Of a stretch of DNA of 20,208 bases, positions 1-8,728 are shown in pieces; position 1 is the stretch's first letter; each line of letters opens with the position of its first letter. This DNA comes from an uncultured Fretibacterium sp. GTDB taxonomy: Bacteria > Synergistota > Synergistia > Synergistales > Aminobacteriaceae. Below the pieces are notes generated by a model, which saw only the letters and a program-made list of their open reading frames with translations, was not told the origin of the DNA and did not search any database. Position numbers and translations under genes: made by a program. The stretch spans positions 1-20,208 of the forward strand of contig CALEPX010000101.1 in the NCBI GenBank assembly GCA_937911045.1, in the 5' to 3' direction.

Positions 1-57
1 CATGTGTTACGCACGCCGCCAGCGTTAATCCTGAGCCAGGATCAAACTCTCAGTTAA
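1..57 (-). rRNA. rrs: 16S ribosomal RNA, 5' end only (truncated by window edge)
   Basis: The reverse complement of positions 31-50 is the near-universal bacterial 16S primer site (AGAGTTTGATCCTGGCTCAG). It continues with the conserved GCTGGCGGCGTGC and AACACATG blocks. By analogy with E. coli numbering the mature 5' end falls near position 57. About 50 nt of the gene are present and the rest lies left of the window. These bases identify a bacterial 16S but are too few to assign a phylum. A break here is expected when short-read assemblies meet a repeated rRNA operon. Confidence 0.97.
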
Positions 58-244
58 AACTTGTGAGATTTTCGAATAAATCCTGACTTGCTTAATCGAA
101 ACTCTTCATCCTCGTCTGTAATTTTGCTTTCAATCTGCTAGGACATTCCAAAAATTCCGGAAATCCTAAATTATCCTGTAAACTTGCTGCTATCGAGCGG
201 GCTGCCGAGAACCTCTCGTTGAACCGTCGCCCTCAAGCGCAACA
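58..244 (-). other. 16S rRNA leader (pre-rRNA 5' transcribed region)
   Basis: This is the stretch between the predicted transcription start (near 244) and the mature 16S end. It has no convincing coding potential. Positions 206-218 form a small perfect hairpin (CGAGA-ACC-TCTCG), flanked by GGGC/GCCC on the transcript. Such leaders usually carry processing and antitermination signals. I found no clear boxA (TGCTCTTTA-like) sequence. With the promoter to its right, this accounts for most of the 360-bp gene-free region 58-417. Confidence 0.6.
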
Positions 245-250
245 GAAAGA

Positions 251-278
251 ATTATACACTTCATTTTCAAAATGTCAA
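251..278 (-). promoter_or_regulatory. rRNA operon promoter (consensus -35 and -10)
   Basis: On the minus strand TTGACA (278-273) and TATAAT (256-251) are separated by 16 bp, a perfect match to both sigma-70 hexamers. An AT-rich run with eight consecutive T on the plus strand lies just upstream (about 279-300) and could act as an UP element. The position, about 190 nt before the 16S 5' end, and the strength fit an rRNA promoter. Confidence 0.88.
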
Positions 279-359
279 CACCTAAATCAAAATTTTTTTT
301 CAAAGCAATCTCAACCCAAATTTTTTCGCGCAAAAACTCGCATAAATTCCCATTCGCGA

Positions 360-365
360 TATAAT
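360..365 (+). promoter_or_regulatory. possible -10 element for the macroglobulin gene
   Basis: TATAAT occurs 52 bp before the ATG at 418 in the context CGCGATATAATAATT. No good -35 hexamer lies 16-18 bp upstream. Similar CG-preceded TATAATA boxes occur at 12703 and 19662, also upstream of genes, which supports it being used. A ribosome-binding site (AAAGGAA, about 400-407) sits 10 nt before the start codon. Confidence 0.4.
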
Positions 366-417
366 AATTCCAAAATTATTTCACACTTATTTTATTTAAG
401 AAAGGAACGTTTTCAAA

Positions 418-3400
418 ATGCTTTCCGATTATAAATCCAAAATTTTTCGGGCAACGCGAATCTTTTTGGCACTGATTCTCGCAATCGCAATTTGCAATTC
501 AGGTCAATCTCTCGCGGCTCAGAAAAGTTCTCTGCCAAATGGGATACAAAGTCTCGCTCCTAGAGGCACAGTCCCTAATAATGTCTCGTTCAGAATCGTT
601 TTCAAAAATCCCGTCGTGCAAAAATCTTCGACTAAGAAAACTATCGCAACGTCGGATAATCTTTTCCCGTTCACAGTCAAACCGGCAATACAAGCCGAGG
701 GAAAATGGGTAAACGAACACACTTTCACAGCGCAACTCCTCGCACCGCTGAAAAATGCTACTCAATACGAAGCAACTTTCAGACCGGGGCTAAAAGATCG
801 CAAGGGTGTGAAAATCTCCGGAAAATTCAACTTCCAAACCGAGTCACTCGCGACAACTGACATCAGTGCATCAATCGGCAGTGACGGGCGCGCTTACTTC
901 GACATGGACTTCAACATGCGCGTCGATCCCGCAAGATTAAAAGGCTATCTGTCCATTCACGACGCAACAGGCAGAGCTGTCGATTACAGAATTAACGGCT
1001 CACTCCCTGGGAAAAATATCAGGCTCTCAATTCCAGTCAACGATTCAAGCGCAAACCGCCAAACATTCACCGTGAAAATTGCTGCCGGAATGCGTTCCTC
1101 AGAGGGCGATTTGGGCTTCGATCAGGAATTTTCAAAACGTGTCGTACTCGATCCGGATTTCCACGTGCAAAGCCTGAACGGCGAAGAAAAACAAATCCGC
1201 GCATACTTCAATTTCGACGTAGACCCCAACAGCGCGAAAAGCTTCATCAAGATCGAACCTGCAACAGATTTCACTCTCGAAAGCGGCTGGACGAATCGTC
1301 TCTTCTATATTAAAAGCAACGAGTTCAAATCACGAAACAGATTCGTCGTCACGTTCAAGAAAGGCTTGCCTGCGAAAAACGGTCTCACACTCAAACAGGA
1401 TTTCAGACAAGCGATCATAATGCCGGATCTCGACTCAGAAGTGTCTCTGCCAGCAGCCGGAAATTATCTCACAGCTCTGAATAACGGGCTCGTGCCAATC
1501 GAATTGCTCAACGTGAAAAAACTCAAACTCGATTTGTGGCGGCTATACGAGAACAACATTCCTTACGCTGTCAAAGGCGAGTACAACGATTTCCCAAAAG
1601 ATTTAGCTCAGCGCGTTTTCACAAACGAAATCGATCTCACTTCCCTTCCATTAAATGAACGCGTCAAACGTGCAATCCCAATCAGCGAAATTGCAAGCGG
1701 CGAACGCGGCTTATTCCTGCTAACGGCTCGTGACTATGAGAAAAGCTACTGGGACGAAGCAGAACAGATTCTAAATCTCAGCAACATCGGCGTAACTGCG
1801 CGTGTGTGGGAGGACGGAATCTTAATCTGGGCAAATTACTTAACCGAATCAAGAGCTGTGCGTGATGCTAACGTGAAAATTTTCTCAGCGGCAAATCAGC
1901 TTCTAGCGTCCGGGCAAACTAACATTGGCGGAATTTTCTACTACGAGAACAATCGCGAATGGGACATAAATTCTCAACCGGCAATCGCTGTAATTTCCAA
2001 AACCGACGAGAACAACGTCACAGATTTAACCTACATTCAGCTCAATCGCAACTTACTCAATCGCGAAACTTTCGACACTGCCGGCAGACCTTGGATTCGA
2101 TCCGGATATGACGCAACGATAATTTCCCCGAGAGATATTTACAGAACCGGTGAAAAAGCTTCGTTCAAGGCATTCGTTCGCAACAAGGACATCGAAACTC
2201 CAGCAGCGTTCCCCGTGATTTTCATCGTGCGCGACACTCTCAATCGCAAAGTCAAGCAGGATAGCGTCGAGTTAAACAATTTTGGCAGCGCAGTTTTCGA
2301 ACTCGATCTTCCGAATAACGCACTGACTGGTCTCTGGAAAATTTCTCTCGCAGTTCCGGGCAAAGAATCCGAGCCAATCGCTACGTACAGCTTCCACGTC
2401 GAAGATTTCGCACCGCCGCGAATCGACGTAACAGTCACGAGCGACAAAGAATTTCTCACAGCCGGCGACGATTTCAACATTGATATTTACGCACGCTGGT
2501 TATTCGGAGCTGATGCTGCGGGCTTGCCATACCGCGTAACCTGGTCAGCACGTGCGGCAGATTTCGAACCGACAAATCCGAAACTCAAAGGCTACACATT
2601 CGGTGACTCGTCAAAATCTTTCAAGAGCGCAAACGGCGAAGTCTACATCTCGGACAGCAATCTCGACGCAAACGGCAAAGCTAGAGTGAAAATTCCCGTT
2701 GACGAACAAGATGAAGACGAAGAACCTTGGGAAATCTCCACGTATGTGAACATCACAGCACGATCCGAAATAATGGAAGACAGCGGACGATGGGATTCTG
2801 GAAGCATCACACGAAAATATTTCCCGTCAGAATTTTTGCTTGGAATCGCACCGGCAAGTTCAGCGAAATTATCCGTGCGAAACAACATAAACTTCAATAT
2901 CGCAGCAATCACTCCGAACGAAGAACCTGCAGATCCCGGAACTCTCAACGCAGAATTTTTCCGCGTAACATGGAATTACAATCTCGTTCAAGTTGACGGT
3001 CACAAACGCTGGCAATCAACCGAAGAACTCAACAAAATCTCAGAGAAAGAAATCACTCTCAAAGACGGCTTCGGCTCAGTTGCATTCAGACCCGAACAGT
3101 ACGGAACATATCTCGTGAGAATTTCTGACGCAGACGAGACAACAAGTTCAGTCTACAGATTCTTTGCTGATGATCCACAATACGCTTCAGGCTCGCAATT
3201 AATCGACAGGCTCGAAATCACAAGCGACAAAGATTCATACAAACCCGGAGACATCGCGAAAATCAAGATCAAAACTCCGTTCGAAGGCATGTTGATGCTC
3301 AATATTGAGTCCGCGAAATTAATCGACCGCAGAATACACAACGTCAGCGAACCTGAGAAAGAATTTGAAGTCGAAATAACGCCGGAATTTTTGCCGAACG

Positions 3401-5823
3401 CTTGGGTAACGGCTTGGCTGATTCGTCCGGTTCAACTTGATGACGCGAAAGCTTGGGGATCTCACCGCGCAATCGGACTTGCGAAACTCAAAATGGATCT
3501 TTCCGATTACAAGCTCAACGTCGAACTCAAAGCCGCAACTCAGACAGAACCAGCGAAAAAATTACCCGTCACTATCAAGCTAACAAATTCAAACGGCGAA
3601 ATTCAACCCAAAGCTGACGTGGCAATCGCGCTCGTTGACGACGCAGTTCTGAAACTAACGAATTATCAAACTCCGGATTTGCTCAAACATTTCTGGGGCG
3701 AGAAAGAACTCAATTCCAAAGGTTACGACATTTACGACCAGTTAATCCCAGTCGAAGACCGCGCAACCGAAGCTTTACACCCAGCCGGTGACGAAGCAAT
3801 GGCAGCTCTGGCAGGTGACTCGAACGTTCAGAGATTCAAGATTCTCTCACTGTTCCAAGGCACTCTGACTCCGAACAAACGCGGCGAATTTACAACTGAA
3901 CTCGATATTCCAGAATTTAGCGGCAGAGGCAGGTTATTCGCAATCGCAGCTTCCGGGAAAAATTTTGGCACGTCCGAACAACAGGTACAAATCGCGCGCG
4001 ACATCGTTGCAGAAATCAGTCTCCCGAGATTTGCAGCTCCTGACGACGAATTTTCAGTTCCAGTTACGGTCTTCAACACGTCCGATAAAACACGAAACAT
4101 CGAACTCACATTCATAGCCGAGGGTCTCAGCCCGAAAAATACTCAGGCGAAATTCTCTCTCGAAGCCAACACGAGCAAAAAATTATCAGCCAAGCTCAAA
4201 GCTCTGAACGTTGATAACGCGAAATTGCGTGTGATAACATCTTGGGACGATAATTCCGGCTTCGAACAGGAAATCGATTTGCCGATCAGATCCGCATTAC
4301 CGGCAATTACTCTCTCTGGCTCAGGATTATTCGAGAACGGCGTCACGAAAATTAATCTCCCAATCGACGACTTCACCGGAAAAATCTACGGCTCAATCAC
4401 ACTCGCGAACACTCCGACCGTGAACATCAATCAAGCTGTCGAATATCTTACGCGTTATCCATACGGTTGCCTCGAACAGACAATCTCAACAGCATTCCCG
4501 TTCCTGGTTATGCCCGACATAATTTCCGCACTTGACCCGGATTTACTCAACGATGAAGCTCTGAAATCACGAATCAATTCCGCAATAATTCGCATTCAGT
4601 CAATGCAGCTCTACGATGGCTCATTCGCTATGTGGCAGGGGCAATCCAAGACTTACGAATGGGGCAGTGTTTACGCGGCACATTTCCTGTTGAAGGCGAA
4701 ATCCGTCGGGATAAATTTCCCCGAAGAAATGCTGACCGGAGTTCTGAATTACATCAAGCAATATTTGGCTTCAATGCCGATTTATGATTCACTCGATGAC
4801 GAACGCGATGATTTAACGACCAAAGCTTATGCTGCGTACGTTCTTGCGCTCAACGGCGACAAACCGCTTGGCTGGCTCGAATACCTGAACGAAAATTCCG
4901 CGAACATGCTTCCGTCCGGGAAAATTTGGCTTGCTGGCGCACAGTCCGTAATCGACGGCAAATCCTACGCTCTGAGAAATCTCACGAACGATTCGAGTTT
5001 GGGCGCAGGAATTTCGAATGCGTGGCGAACACTTGAATCCGATGCGCGAAACACAGCGATTTTATTATCACTCTGGCTCGATGTTGAACCGGATTCCGGC
5101 GCGGCTCTTGAACTTGTGAATCGTCTTGTGAAATTTGGCGAAGATGGCGAATGGCACAGCACTCAGGATAACGCTTGGGTCTTAATGTCACTTGCGAGAT
5201 TCGGTGTCGAAGTCGGCGTTACGAAAGGCGAAGTCAAAGCGAAATTATTATCCGGCGCGAAAACTTTGCTCGAATATTCCGGCGCGAAAACTGCTAAACT
5301 CGACGCGTCAGAAATTTCGAACTCAGAACTCACAATCGAATCAACCGGAACTGGCACGGGTTATTATTCCTGGACTTTGACGGGCACTCCGAGAACTCAG
5401 CCTAAACCAGAAATCAAGGGCTTAAACATCGAATGCTCGTACTACGACAACAGCGGCAACATAATCGATTTGCGAAAACCTGTTGCTCAGGGGACGATAA
5501 TTCGCGCGATTCTCACGATTAAGCCATCAGTTTCGATTAGCAATTTAGCTCTGAATTATCTGTTGCCGGCGGGATTTGAGCTGGACAATCCGAGACTTGA
5601 TGACGGTGAAGACCAAACCAGTTCAAACGGTATCGTAAACGACGTTCGTGATGACAGGCTGGTAATTTTCTTCGACCGATTAACTCGCGAGACTGCTTAC
5701 GGATTCAGATTACGCGCAGTCAGTAAGGGCACGTTCGCAGTTCCGCAGATTTCGGCGTTTGGCATGTACGATTCGTCCGTGAGATTCACCGGCAAATCTC
5801 AGCATGAACTCGTGATTAAATAG
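418..5823 (+). CDS. bacterial alpha-2-macroglobulin family protein (thioester type)
   Basis: This 1801-residue secreted protein resembles E. coli YfhM-type alpha-2-macroglobulins (about 1650 aa), which trap proteases in the periplasm. Residues about 10-35 form a signal peptide. The only cysteine near it follows Ile-Ala-Ile, which fits a lipobox poorly, so cleavage after the Ser-Leu-Ala-Ala stretch is more likely. An MG2-like strand with ISPRDIYRTGEKASF lies near residue 568, followed by VEDFAPPRIDV. Macroglobulin domains with RGRLFAIAASG and the helical thioester domain follow. The thioester motif YPYGCLEQ has Cys1351 and Gln1354, so it should be active. A beta-sandwich domain closes the C terminus. 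The start is set by AAAGGAA 10 nt upstream. The usual partner PbpC (penicillin-binding protein 1C) is not in this window. Confidence 0.93.
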   Translation: MLSDYKSKIFRATRIFLALILAIAICNSGQSLAAQKSSLPNGIQSLAPRGTVPNNVSFRIVFKNPVVQKSSTKKTIATSDNLFPFTVKPAIQAEGKWVNEHTFTAQLLAPLKNATQYEATFRPGLKDRKGVKISGKFNFQTESLATTDISASIGSDGRAYFDMDFNMRVDPARLKGYLSIHDATGRAVDYRINGSLPGKNIRLSIPVNDSSANRQTFTVKIAAGMRSSEGDLGFDQEFSKRVVLDPDFHVQSLNGEEKQIRAYFNFDVDPNSAKSFIKIEPATDFTLESGWTNRLFYIKSNEFKSRNRFVVTFKKGLPAKNGLTLKQDFRQAIIMPDLDSEVSLPAAGNYLTALNNGLVPIELLNVKKLKLDLWRLYENNIPYAVKGEYNDFPKDLAQRVFTNEIDLTSLPLNERVKRAIPISEIASGERGLFLLTARDYEKSYWDEAEQILNLSNIGVTARVWEDGILIWANYLTESRAVRDANVKIFSAANQLLASGQTNIGGIFYYENNREWDINSQPAIAVISKTDENNVTDLTYIQLNRNLLNRETFDTAGRPWIRSGYDATIISPRDIYRTGEKASFKAFVRNKDIETPAAFPVIFIVRDTLNRKVKQDSVELNNFGSAVFELDLPNNALTGLWKISLAVPGKESEPIATYSFHVEDFAPPRIDVTVTSDKEFLTAGDDFNIDIYARWLFGADAAGLPYRVTWSARAADFEPTNPKLKGYTFGDSSKSFKSANGEVYISDSNLDANGKARVKIPVDEQDEDEEPWEISTYVNITARSEIMEDSGRWDSGSITRKYFPSEFLLGIAPASSAKLSVRNNINFNIAAITPNEEPADPGTLNAEFFRVTWNYNLVQVDGHKRWQSTEELNKISEKEITLKDGFGSVAFRPEQYGTYLVRISDADETTSSVYRFFADDPQYASGSQLIDRLEITSDKDSYKPGDIAKIKIKTPFEGMLMLNIESAKLIDRRIHNVSEPEKEFEVEITPEFLPNAWVTAWLIRPVQLDDAKAWGSHRAIGLAKLKMDLSDYKLNVELKAATQTEPAKKLPVTIKLTNSNGEIQPKADVAIALVDDAVLKLTNYQTPDLLKHFWGEKELNSKGYDIYDQLIPVEDRATEALHPAGDEAMAALAGDSNVQRFKILSLFQGTLTPNKRGEFTTELDIPEFSGRGRLFAIAASGKNFGTSEQQVQIARDIVAEISLPRFAAPDDEFSVPVTVFNTSDKTRNIELTFIAEGLSPKNTQAKFSLEANTSKKLSAKLKALNVDNAKLRVITSWDDNSGFEQEIDLPIRSALPAITLSGSGLFENGVTKINLPIDDFTGKIYGSITLANTPTVNINQAVEYLTRYPYGCLEQTISTAFPFLVMPDIISALDPDLLNDEALKSRINSAIIRIQSMQLYDGSFAMWQGQSKTYEWGSVYAAHFLLKAKSVGINFPEEMLTGVLNYIKQYLASMPIYDSLDDERDDLTTKAYAAYVLALNGDKPLGWLEYLNENSANMLPSGKIWLAGAQSVIDGKSYALRNLTNDSSLGAGISNAWRTLESDARNTAILLSLWLDVEPDSGAALELVNRLVKFGEDGEWHSTQDNAWVLMSLARFGVEVGVTKGEVKAKLLSGAKTLLEYSGAKTAKLDASEISNSELTIESTGTGTGYYSWTLTGTPRTQPKPEIKGLNIECSYYDNSGNIIDLRKPVAQGTIIRAILTIKPSVSISNLALNYLLPAGFELDNPRLDDGEDQTSSNGIVNDVRDDRLVIFFDRLTRETAYGFRLRAVSKGTFAVPQISAFGMYDSSVRFTGKSQHELVIK

Positions 5824-5853
5824 CATTTGCATTTGCATTTGCATTTGCATTTT
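5824..5853 (+). repeat. hexanucleotide tandem repeat (CATTTG, five units)
   Basis: Five units of CATTTG (the last is CATTTT) begin directly after the TAG stop of the macroglobulin gene. It is noncoding and lies between stop codon and terminator. It is one of several 6-bp repeats placed at gene boundaries in this window. Confidence 0.9.
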
Positions 5854-5879
5854 CAATCCGGAATATCTGCATTAAAAAA

Positions 5880-5918
5880 TTCCCTTTGGTGAACGAATCA
5901 TCAAGGGGAGTTTTTTTT
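5880..5918 (+). terminator. bidirectional rho-independent terminator
   Basis: A 12-bp stem (5880-5891 with 5899-5910, three G-U pairs) with a 7-nt loop is followed by eight T. On the minus strand the same stem is followed by a run of T (the A run before 5880). It can therefore end both the macroglobulin transcript and the convergent rapZ-yvcK transcript. The bases from 5919 to 6042 hold no gene that I can recognise. Confidence 0.85.
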
Positions 5919-6042
5919 ACAGCTACAGATTTTGCTTTGATAAACGCATTCACAAACTCAATCTATTCCGCGAAAAAATTGCACGATTTTCACAAAAAAC
6001 GAATCCGAAATTTTTGGCGAGATTTTCGCTTTAGAATCCGAT

Positions 6043-7140
6043 TCAGCTTTCATTCTCCTCAACTTTGCGGCAAATCTTGAAAATTATCGACGCGACTTTC
6101 TGCGGATCATGGCGCACAACTCGTCCTTCATCTTTGCTGTCAAGAATCGACGCAATCGGTGCTTCGACTAAAATACAACCCATGTTCTGAATCATTTCGC
6201 GCTGGTGATAATCCAGAAACAACGGGCTTGCTCCATCTTTTTTATACGCTGCGATTATGTCATCAGGAATCGTTTCACTGTTCGCAATTATGAAATCCGG
6301 AACTTCTCCCAAAGCCGCGCTCACCCAATCCAAATGCTGAACTATATTCATGCCTTCAGTTTCTTCGGGCTGCGTCATCAAATTGCAGATATATATTTTC
6401 GGAATGTTCGCGTCTCGCAATTTCTTCGCAAATTCCGGCAGAAGCAAATTCGGGATCACACTCGTGAATAAACTTCCCGGCCCGAGCAATATGAAATCCG
6501 CGTCATCAACCGCGCTCAAAACTTCGTCCAACGGTTTCGGATTCAGAGGCTCTAACCAGATTTCGCTGAGTTCACGTCCGTATTTCGAAATTTCCAGCTC
6601 ACCGCGCACAGATTTTCCGGATTTAGTCCGCCCAATTAAAGTGATTCCCTCAGTTGTAACTGGCAAAACTTGTCCGCGAATCGATAACAGGTGATTCATT
6701 TTCTCGACTGCGACGCTGAAATCTCCGCACATTTCCGTCACGGCTAAGAGCAGCAAATTACCCAAGCTATGTCCTTTCAATTCTCCGCGATCAAATCTGA
6801 AATCGAGAATGCTGCGTAATTCGTTATCATTCTCAGCCAACGCAACAATGCAATTTCGAACGTCTCCGGGCGGCAACATTCCCCACTCGTTGCGAATGCG
6901 TCCTGAACTTCCTCCCTCATCTGTTACAGCGACAACTGCCGTGATATTTCGCGTGAAACCTTTCAATCCTCGCAGCAAAGTCGATAAGCCAGTCCCACCG
7001 CCAACAGCAACAATCCACGGACCAGCCGACAACCTGCGATTAATAGCGCGATCAATCGTCTGCAACTTTTCACGACGTCCCAATCTGCCGAATAATAACA
7101 ACACTAACAGCGTCGCAAAAACTCCGAGTAAAAACTGCAT
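6043..7140 (-). CDS. yvcK: YvcK/CofD-like family protein, gluconeogenesis factor
   Basis: YvcK proteins bind UDP-sugars and are needed for growth on gluconeogenic carbon and for normal cell-wall synthesis and shape in Firmicutes and Actinobacteria. From the chosen start the protein has 365 residues. It has one membrane segment (about 3-18), then the nucleotide-binding motif AVGGGTGLSTLLRGLK (GGGTG near 47-51), TDEGGSSGR, PPGDVRNC and LLGPGSLFTS, all family hallmarks. I chose the ATG at 7140, not the open frame back to 7188, because it follows the rapZ stop by 4 nt and has GGGAG 9 nt upstream, inside the rapZ 3' end. It is thus translationally coupled to rapZ. The whiA gene that often follows is absent. 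Confidence 0.95.
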   Translation of the reverse strand: MQFLLGVFATLLVLLLFGRLGRREKLQTIDRAINRRLSAGPWIVAVGGGTGLSTLLRGLKGFTRNITAVVAVTDEGGSSGRIRNEWGMLPPGDVRNCIVALAENDNELRSILDFRFDRGELKGHSLGNLLLLAVTEMCGDFSVAVEKMNHLLSIRGQVLPVTTEGITLIGRTKSGKSVRGELEISKYGRELSEIWLEPLNPKPLDEVLSAVDDADFILLGPGSLFTSVIPNLLLPEFAKKLRDANIPKIYICNLMTQPEETEGMNIVQHLDWVSAALGEVPDFIIANSETIPDDIIAAYKKDGASPLFLDYHQREMIQNMGCILVEAPIASILDSKDEGRVVRHDPQKVASIIFKICRKVEENES

Positions 7141-7144
7141 TGCT

Positions 7145-8041
7145 TCACGCTCCCGTTCTGACTTGAATCTGAGAGTGCGGTTTGTCACGGTGAATCACAC
7201 ACACACCGTTATATTTCTGCGAGTAATCCTCGTAAAGCCATTGCGCAACCGCCACTGAACGATGACAGCCTCCAGTGCAGCCAACCGAAATGTGCATTTG
7301 TCCGCGAACGTTATTCAGAAATTCCGGGATTGCAAAATCGAAAAAGTTTTTCACACGCGACATAAATTCGTGCGTCTCTCGAAATTCCAGCAGATATTTT
7401 TTCACAGCGTCGTCCTCTCCTGTCAGATTCCGCAGCTCTTCGACATAATACGGATTCGGCAAACACCGCACGTCCAACATGAAGCTGCTGTCCTGTGGCA
7501 CACCGTGCTTGAATCCGAACGAACTAATCAGAATCGAAATTCCGTCACTGTCCACGAAAAATTCCTTGAGCAATCGTTCCCTATGTTGGTGCAAATCCAT
7601 CATTGACGTGTCAATCACAATATCAGCTTTGTCCAAAACCGGCGCGAGCAATTCACGCTCAAATCTGATTCCTTCGCGAGTAGATAATCCCTTGTTCAAC
7701 GGGTGAACTCTTCGTGTGCGTTCGTAGCGTCGCAATAATTCCTCGTCCGATGCCGTGAGAAAAATTACTTTCACAACACCTCCCCAAGCTTTCGAGATCT
7801 CGTCAATCGTCTGGGCAAAATTTTCGCTGACATTTCTAACATCGATCGTCGCGACAATGCCACGGCTTCTGGAAATTTCCGGACGATTCGAGAACAGCTT
7901 GAACACTTGCGGCAATAATTCCGGCGGCAAATTGTCAATCGTAATAAATCCCAAATCTTCGAGAACTTTCAGCGTCATAGTTTTTCCTGCGCCACTCATT
8001 CCTGTAACGATAACAAATTGCTTGATAATATTTTCCTGCAA
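7145..8041 (-). CDS. rapZ: RNase adapter/nucleotide-binding protein RapZ (YvcJ)
   Basis: This 298-residue protein belongs to the RapZ/YvcJ family of P-loop NTPases. In E. coli RapZ hands the GlmZ small RNA to RNase E and so controls glucosamine-6-phosphate synthase. YvcJ is the Bacillus counterpart. The Walker A motif is GMSGAGKT at residues 14-21, followed by LEDLGFITIDNLP, VATIDVR and the C-terminal signature ISVGCTGGCHRSV. Length matches the family (about 285-300 aa). The start codon is TTG at 8041, supported by GAGG 9 nt upstream. It is the first gene of an operon with yvcK, a pairing common in Gram-positives, and is divergent from rpmH. Confidence 0.95.
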   Translation of the reverse strand: MQENIIKQFVIVTGMSGAGKTMTLKVLEDLGFITIDNLPPELLPQVFKLFSNRPEISRSRGIVATIDVRNVSENFAQTIDEISKAWGGVVKVIFLTASDEELLRRYERTRRVHPLNKGLSTREGIRFERELLAPVLDKADIVIDTSMMDLHQHRERLLKEFFVDSDGISILISSFGFKHGVPQDSSFMLDVRCLPNPYYVEELRNLTGEDDAVKKYLLEFRETHEFMSRVKNFFDFAIPEFLNNVRGQMHISVGCTGGCHRSVAVAQWLYEDYSQKYNGVCVIHRDKPHSQIQVRTGA

Positions 8042-8086
8042 AATACTTTACCTCACAAATCCCAGAGAATTAATAATAATTAATAA

Positions 8087-8116
8087 TTGTACTCTGTGTT
8101 TTCGCTATGCTATAAT
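8087..8116 (+). promoter_or_regulatory. rpmH operon promoter
   Basis: TTGTAC (8087-8092) and TATAAT (8111-8116) are 18 bp apart. TGC just before the -10 box gives an extended -10. It lies about 40 bp upstream of the rpmH start and probably drives rpmH-rnpA-yidD-yidC-jag. The divergent rapZ promoter must share this 116-bp gap, but I see no strong hexamers for it. GAGA-GGAGTA-TCTC at 8141-8154 could form a small hairpin over the rpmH ribosome-binding site. Confidence 0.75.
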
Positions 8117-8157
8117 GCCATGCGGACTTAATTTTTACCAGAGAGGAGTATCTCGAA

Positions 8158-8298
8158 TTGAAGAAGGGCACATTTCAGCCTCATGTTATTCCAAGGAAAC
8201 GCAAAATAGGTTTTTTAGCACGTTCAGCTTCCCCATCGGGCAGGAAAGTTTTGCGCAACAGACGAAGAAAAGGTCGCAAATTCTTAACCCACGCTTAA
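8158..8298 (+). CDS. rpmH: 50S ribosomal protein L34
   Basis: This 46-residue basic protein is a structural part of the large ribosomal subunit. It reads TTG as Met and carries the L34 signatures TFQPHVIPRKRK, GFLARSAS, GRKVL and RRRKGRKFL. The TTG start is set by GGAG at 8145-8148, 9 nt upstream. An ATG-only search misses the gene. It sits directly before rnpA, as in most bacteria. The C terminus RKFLTHA resembles that of the next gene (RKLLTHA). Confidence 0.95.
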   Translation: MKKGTFQPHVIPRKRKIGFLARSASPSGRKVLRNRRRKGRKFLTHA

Positions 8299-8308
8299 TC
8301 CTGATTCA

Positions 8309-8728
8309 GTGACTCAGACTCAGACTCAGATCCAAACAATCAGAAAAGCTTGGGAATTTGACTTGGTCTTCCGCACCGGCATTCGCGTCAATGGGGAGCT
8401 GGTGCGTTTGTTGTTCTTGACGCGCGATAAATATCCCGAACGCAAGAATTATGATTCAAGTTCAAGATCAAGATCAAGTTCAAGTTCAAGTCAAGAAATC
8501 AGGGTTGGGTACGCTGTCGGCAAACATCAAGGCAAGGCTCACGTTCGCAATCGAGGCAAGAGAATTTTACGTGCAGCATTCAGGGAAGTGACGAGCAAAT
8601 TCGCGATTAAACCGGACGTGTCATTCGTGCTGAGCTTGAGAACCAAAGGTCTCGACGCTAAATCCAACGAAATTTCTGCAGATCTCGTGAAAATTCTCAG
8701 ATTCAGGAAATTATTAACACATGCTTAA
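8309..8728 (+). CDS. rnpA: ribonuclease P protein component
   Basis: RnpA is the protein cofactor of RNase P, which removes 5' leaders from tRNA precursors. The 139-residue product reads GTG as its start. It has the FDLVFRTG N-terminal strand, the central RVGYAVGKHQGKA and the RNR motif (Arg80-Asn81-Arg82) in HVRNRGKRILRAAFRE. Residues about 48-62 are a Ser/Arg-rich insertion coded by TCAAGT/TCAAGA repeats, placed between two core strands where the family usually has a short loop. The N terminus is also low-complexity (three GACTCA units), so the true start may be slightly downstream. It follows rpmH by 10 nt and overlaps yidD by 8 nt. Confidence 0.92.
   Translation: MTQTQTQIQTIRKAWEFDLVFRTGIRVNGELVRLLFLTRDKYPERKNYDSSSRSRSSSSSSQEIRVGYAVGKHQGKAHVRNRGKRILRAAFREVTSKFAIKPDVSFVLSLRTKGLDAKSNEISADLVKILRFRKLLTHA
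8456..8495 (+). repeat. in-frame hexanucleotide repeat (TCAAGW) inside rnpA
   Basis: Six units of TCAAGT or TCAAGA in a row encode the Ser/Arg tract of RnpA. A 6-bp unit keeps the reading frame whatever the copy number. A second short run, three units of GACTCA at 8311-8328, lies at the very start of the same gene. Confidence 0.9.

Noticed and set aside
219..434. A 71-residue open frame in the region between the rRNA leader and the macroglobulin gene
   Set aside because: It covers the rRNA promoter and the macroglobulin ribosome-binding site, has a composition like noncoding AT-rich DNA and no recognisable domain.
5919..6042. Remnant of whiA, which often follows yvcK
   Set aside because: No WhiA-like residues in any frame; the region is AT-rich and noncoding.
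6809..7258. Long plus-strand open frames opposite yvcK and rapZ
   Set aside because: They mirror the codons of two well-conserved minus-strand genes and show no family motif.
8042..8157. Possible replication origin next to rpmH, as dnaA often lies beside it
   Set aside because: No DnaA box (TTATCCACA-like) cluster and no dnaA gene are present. The gap is only a divergent promoter region.
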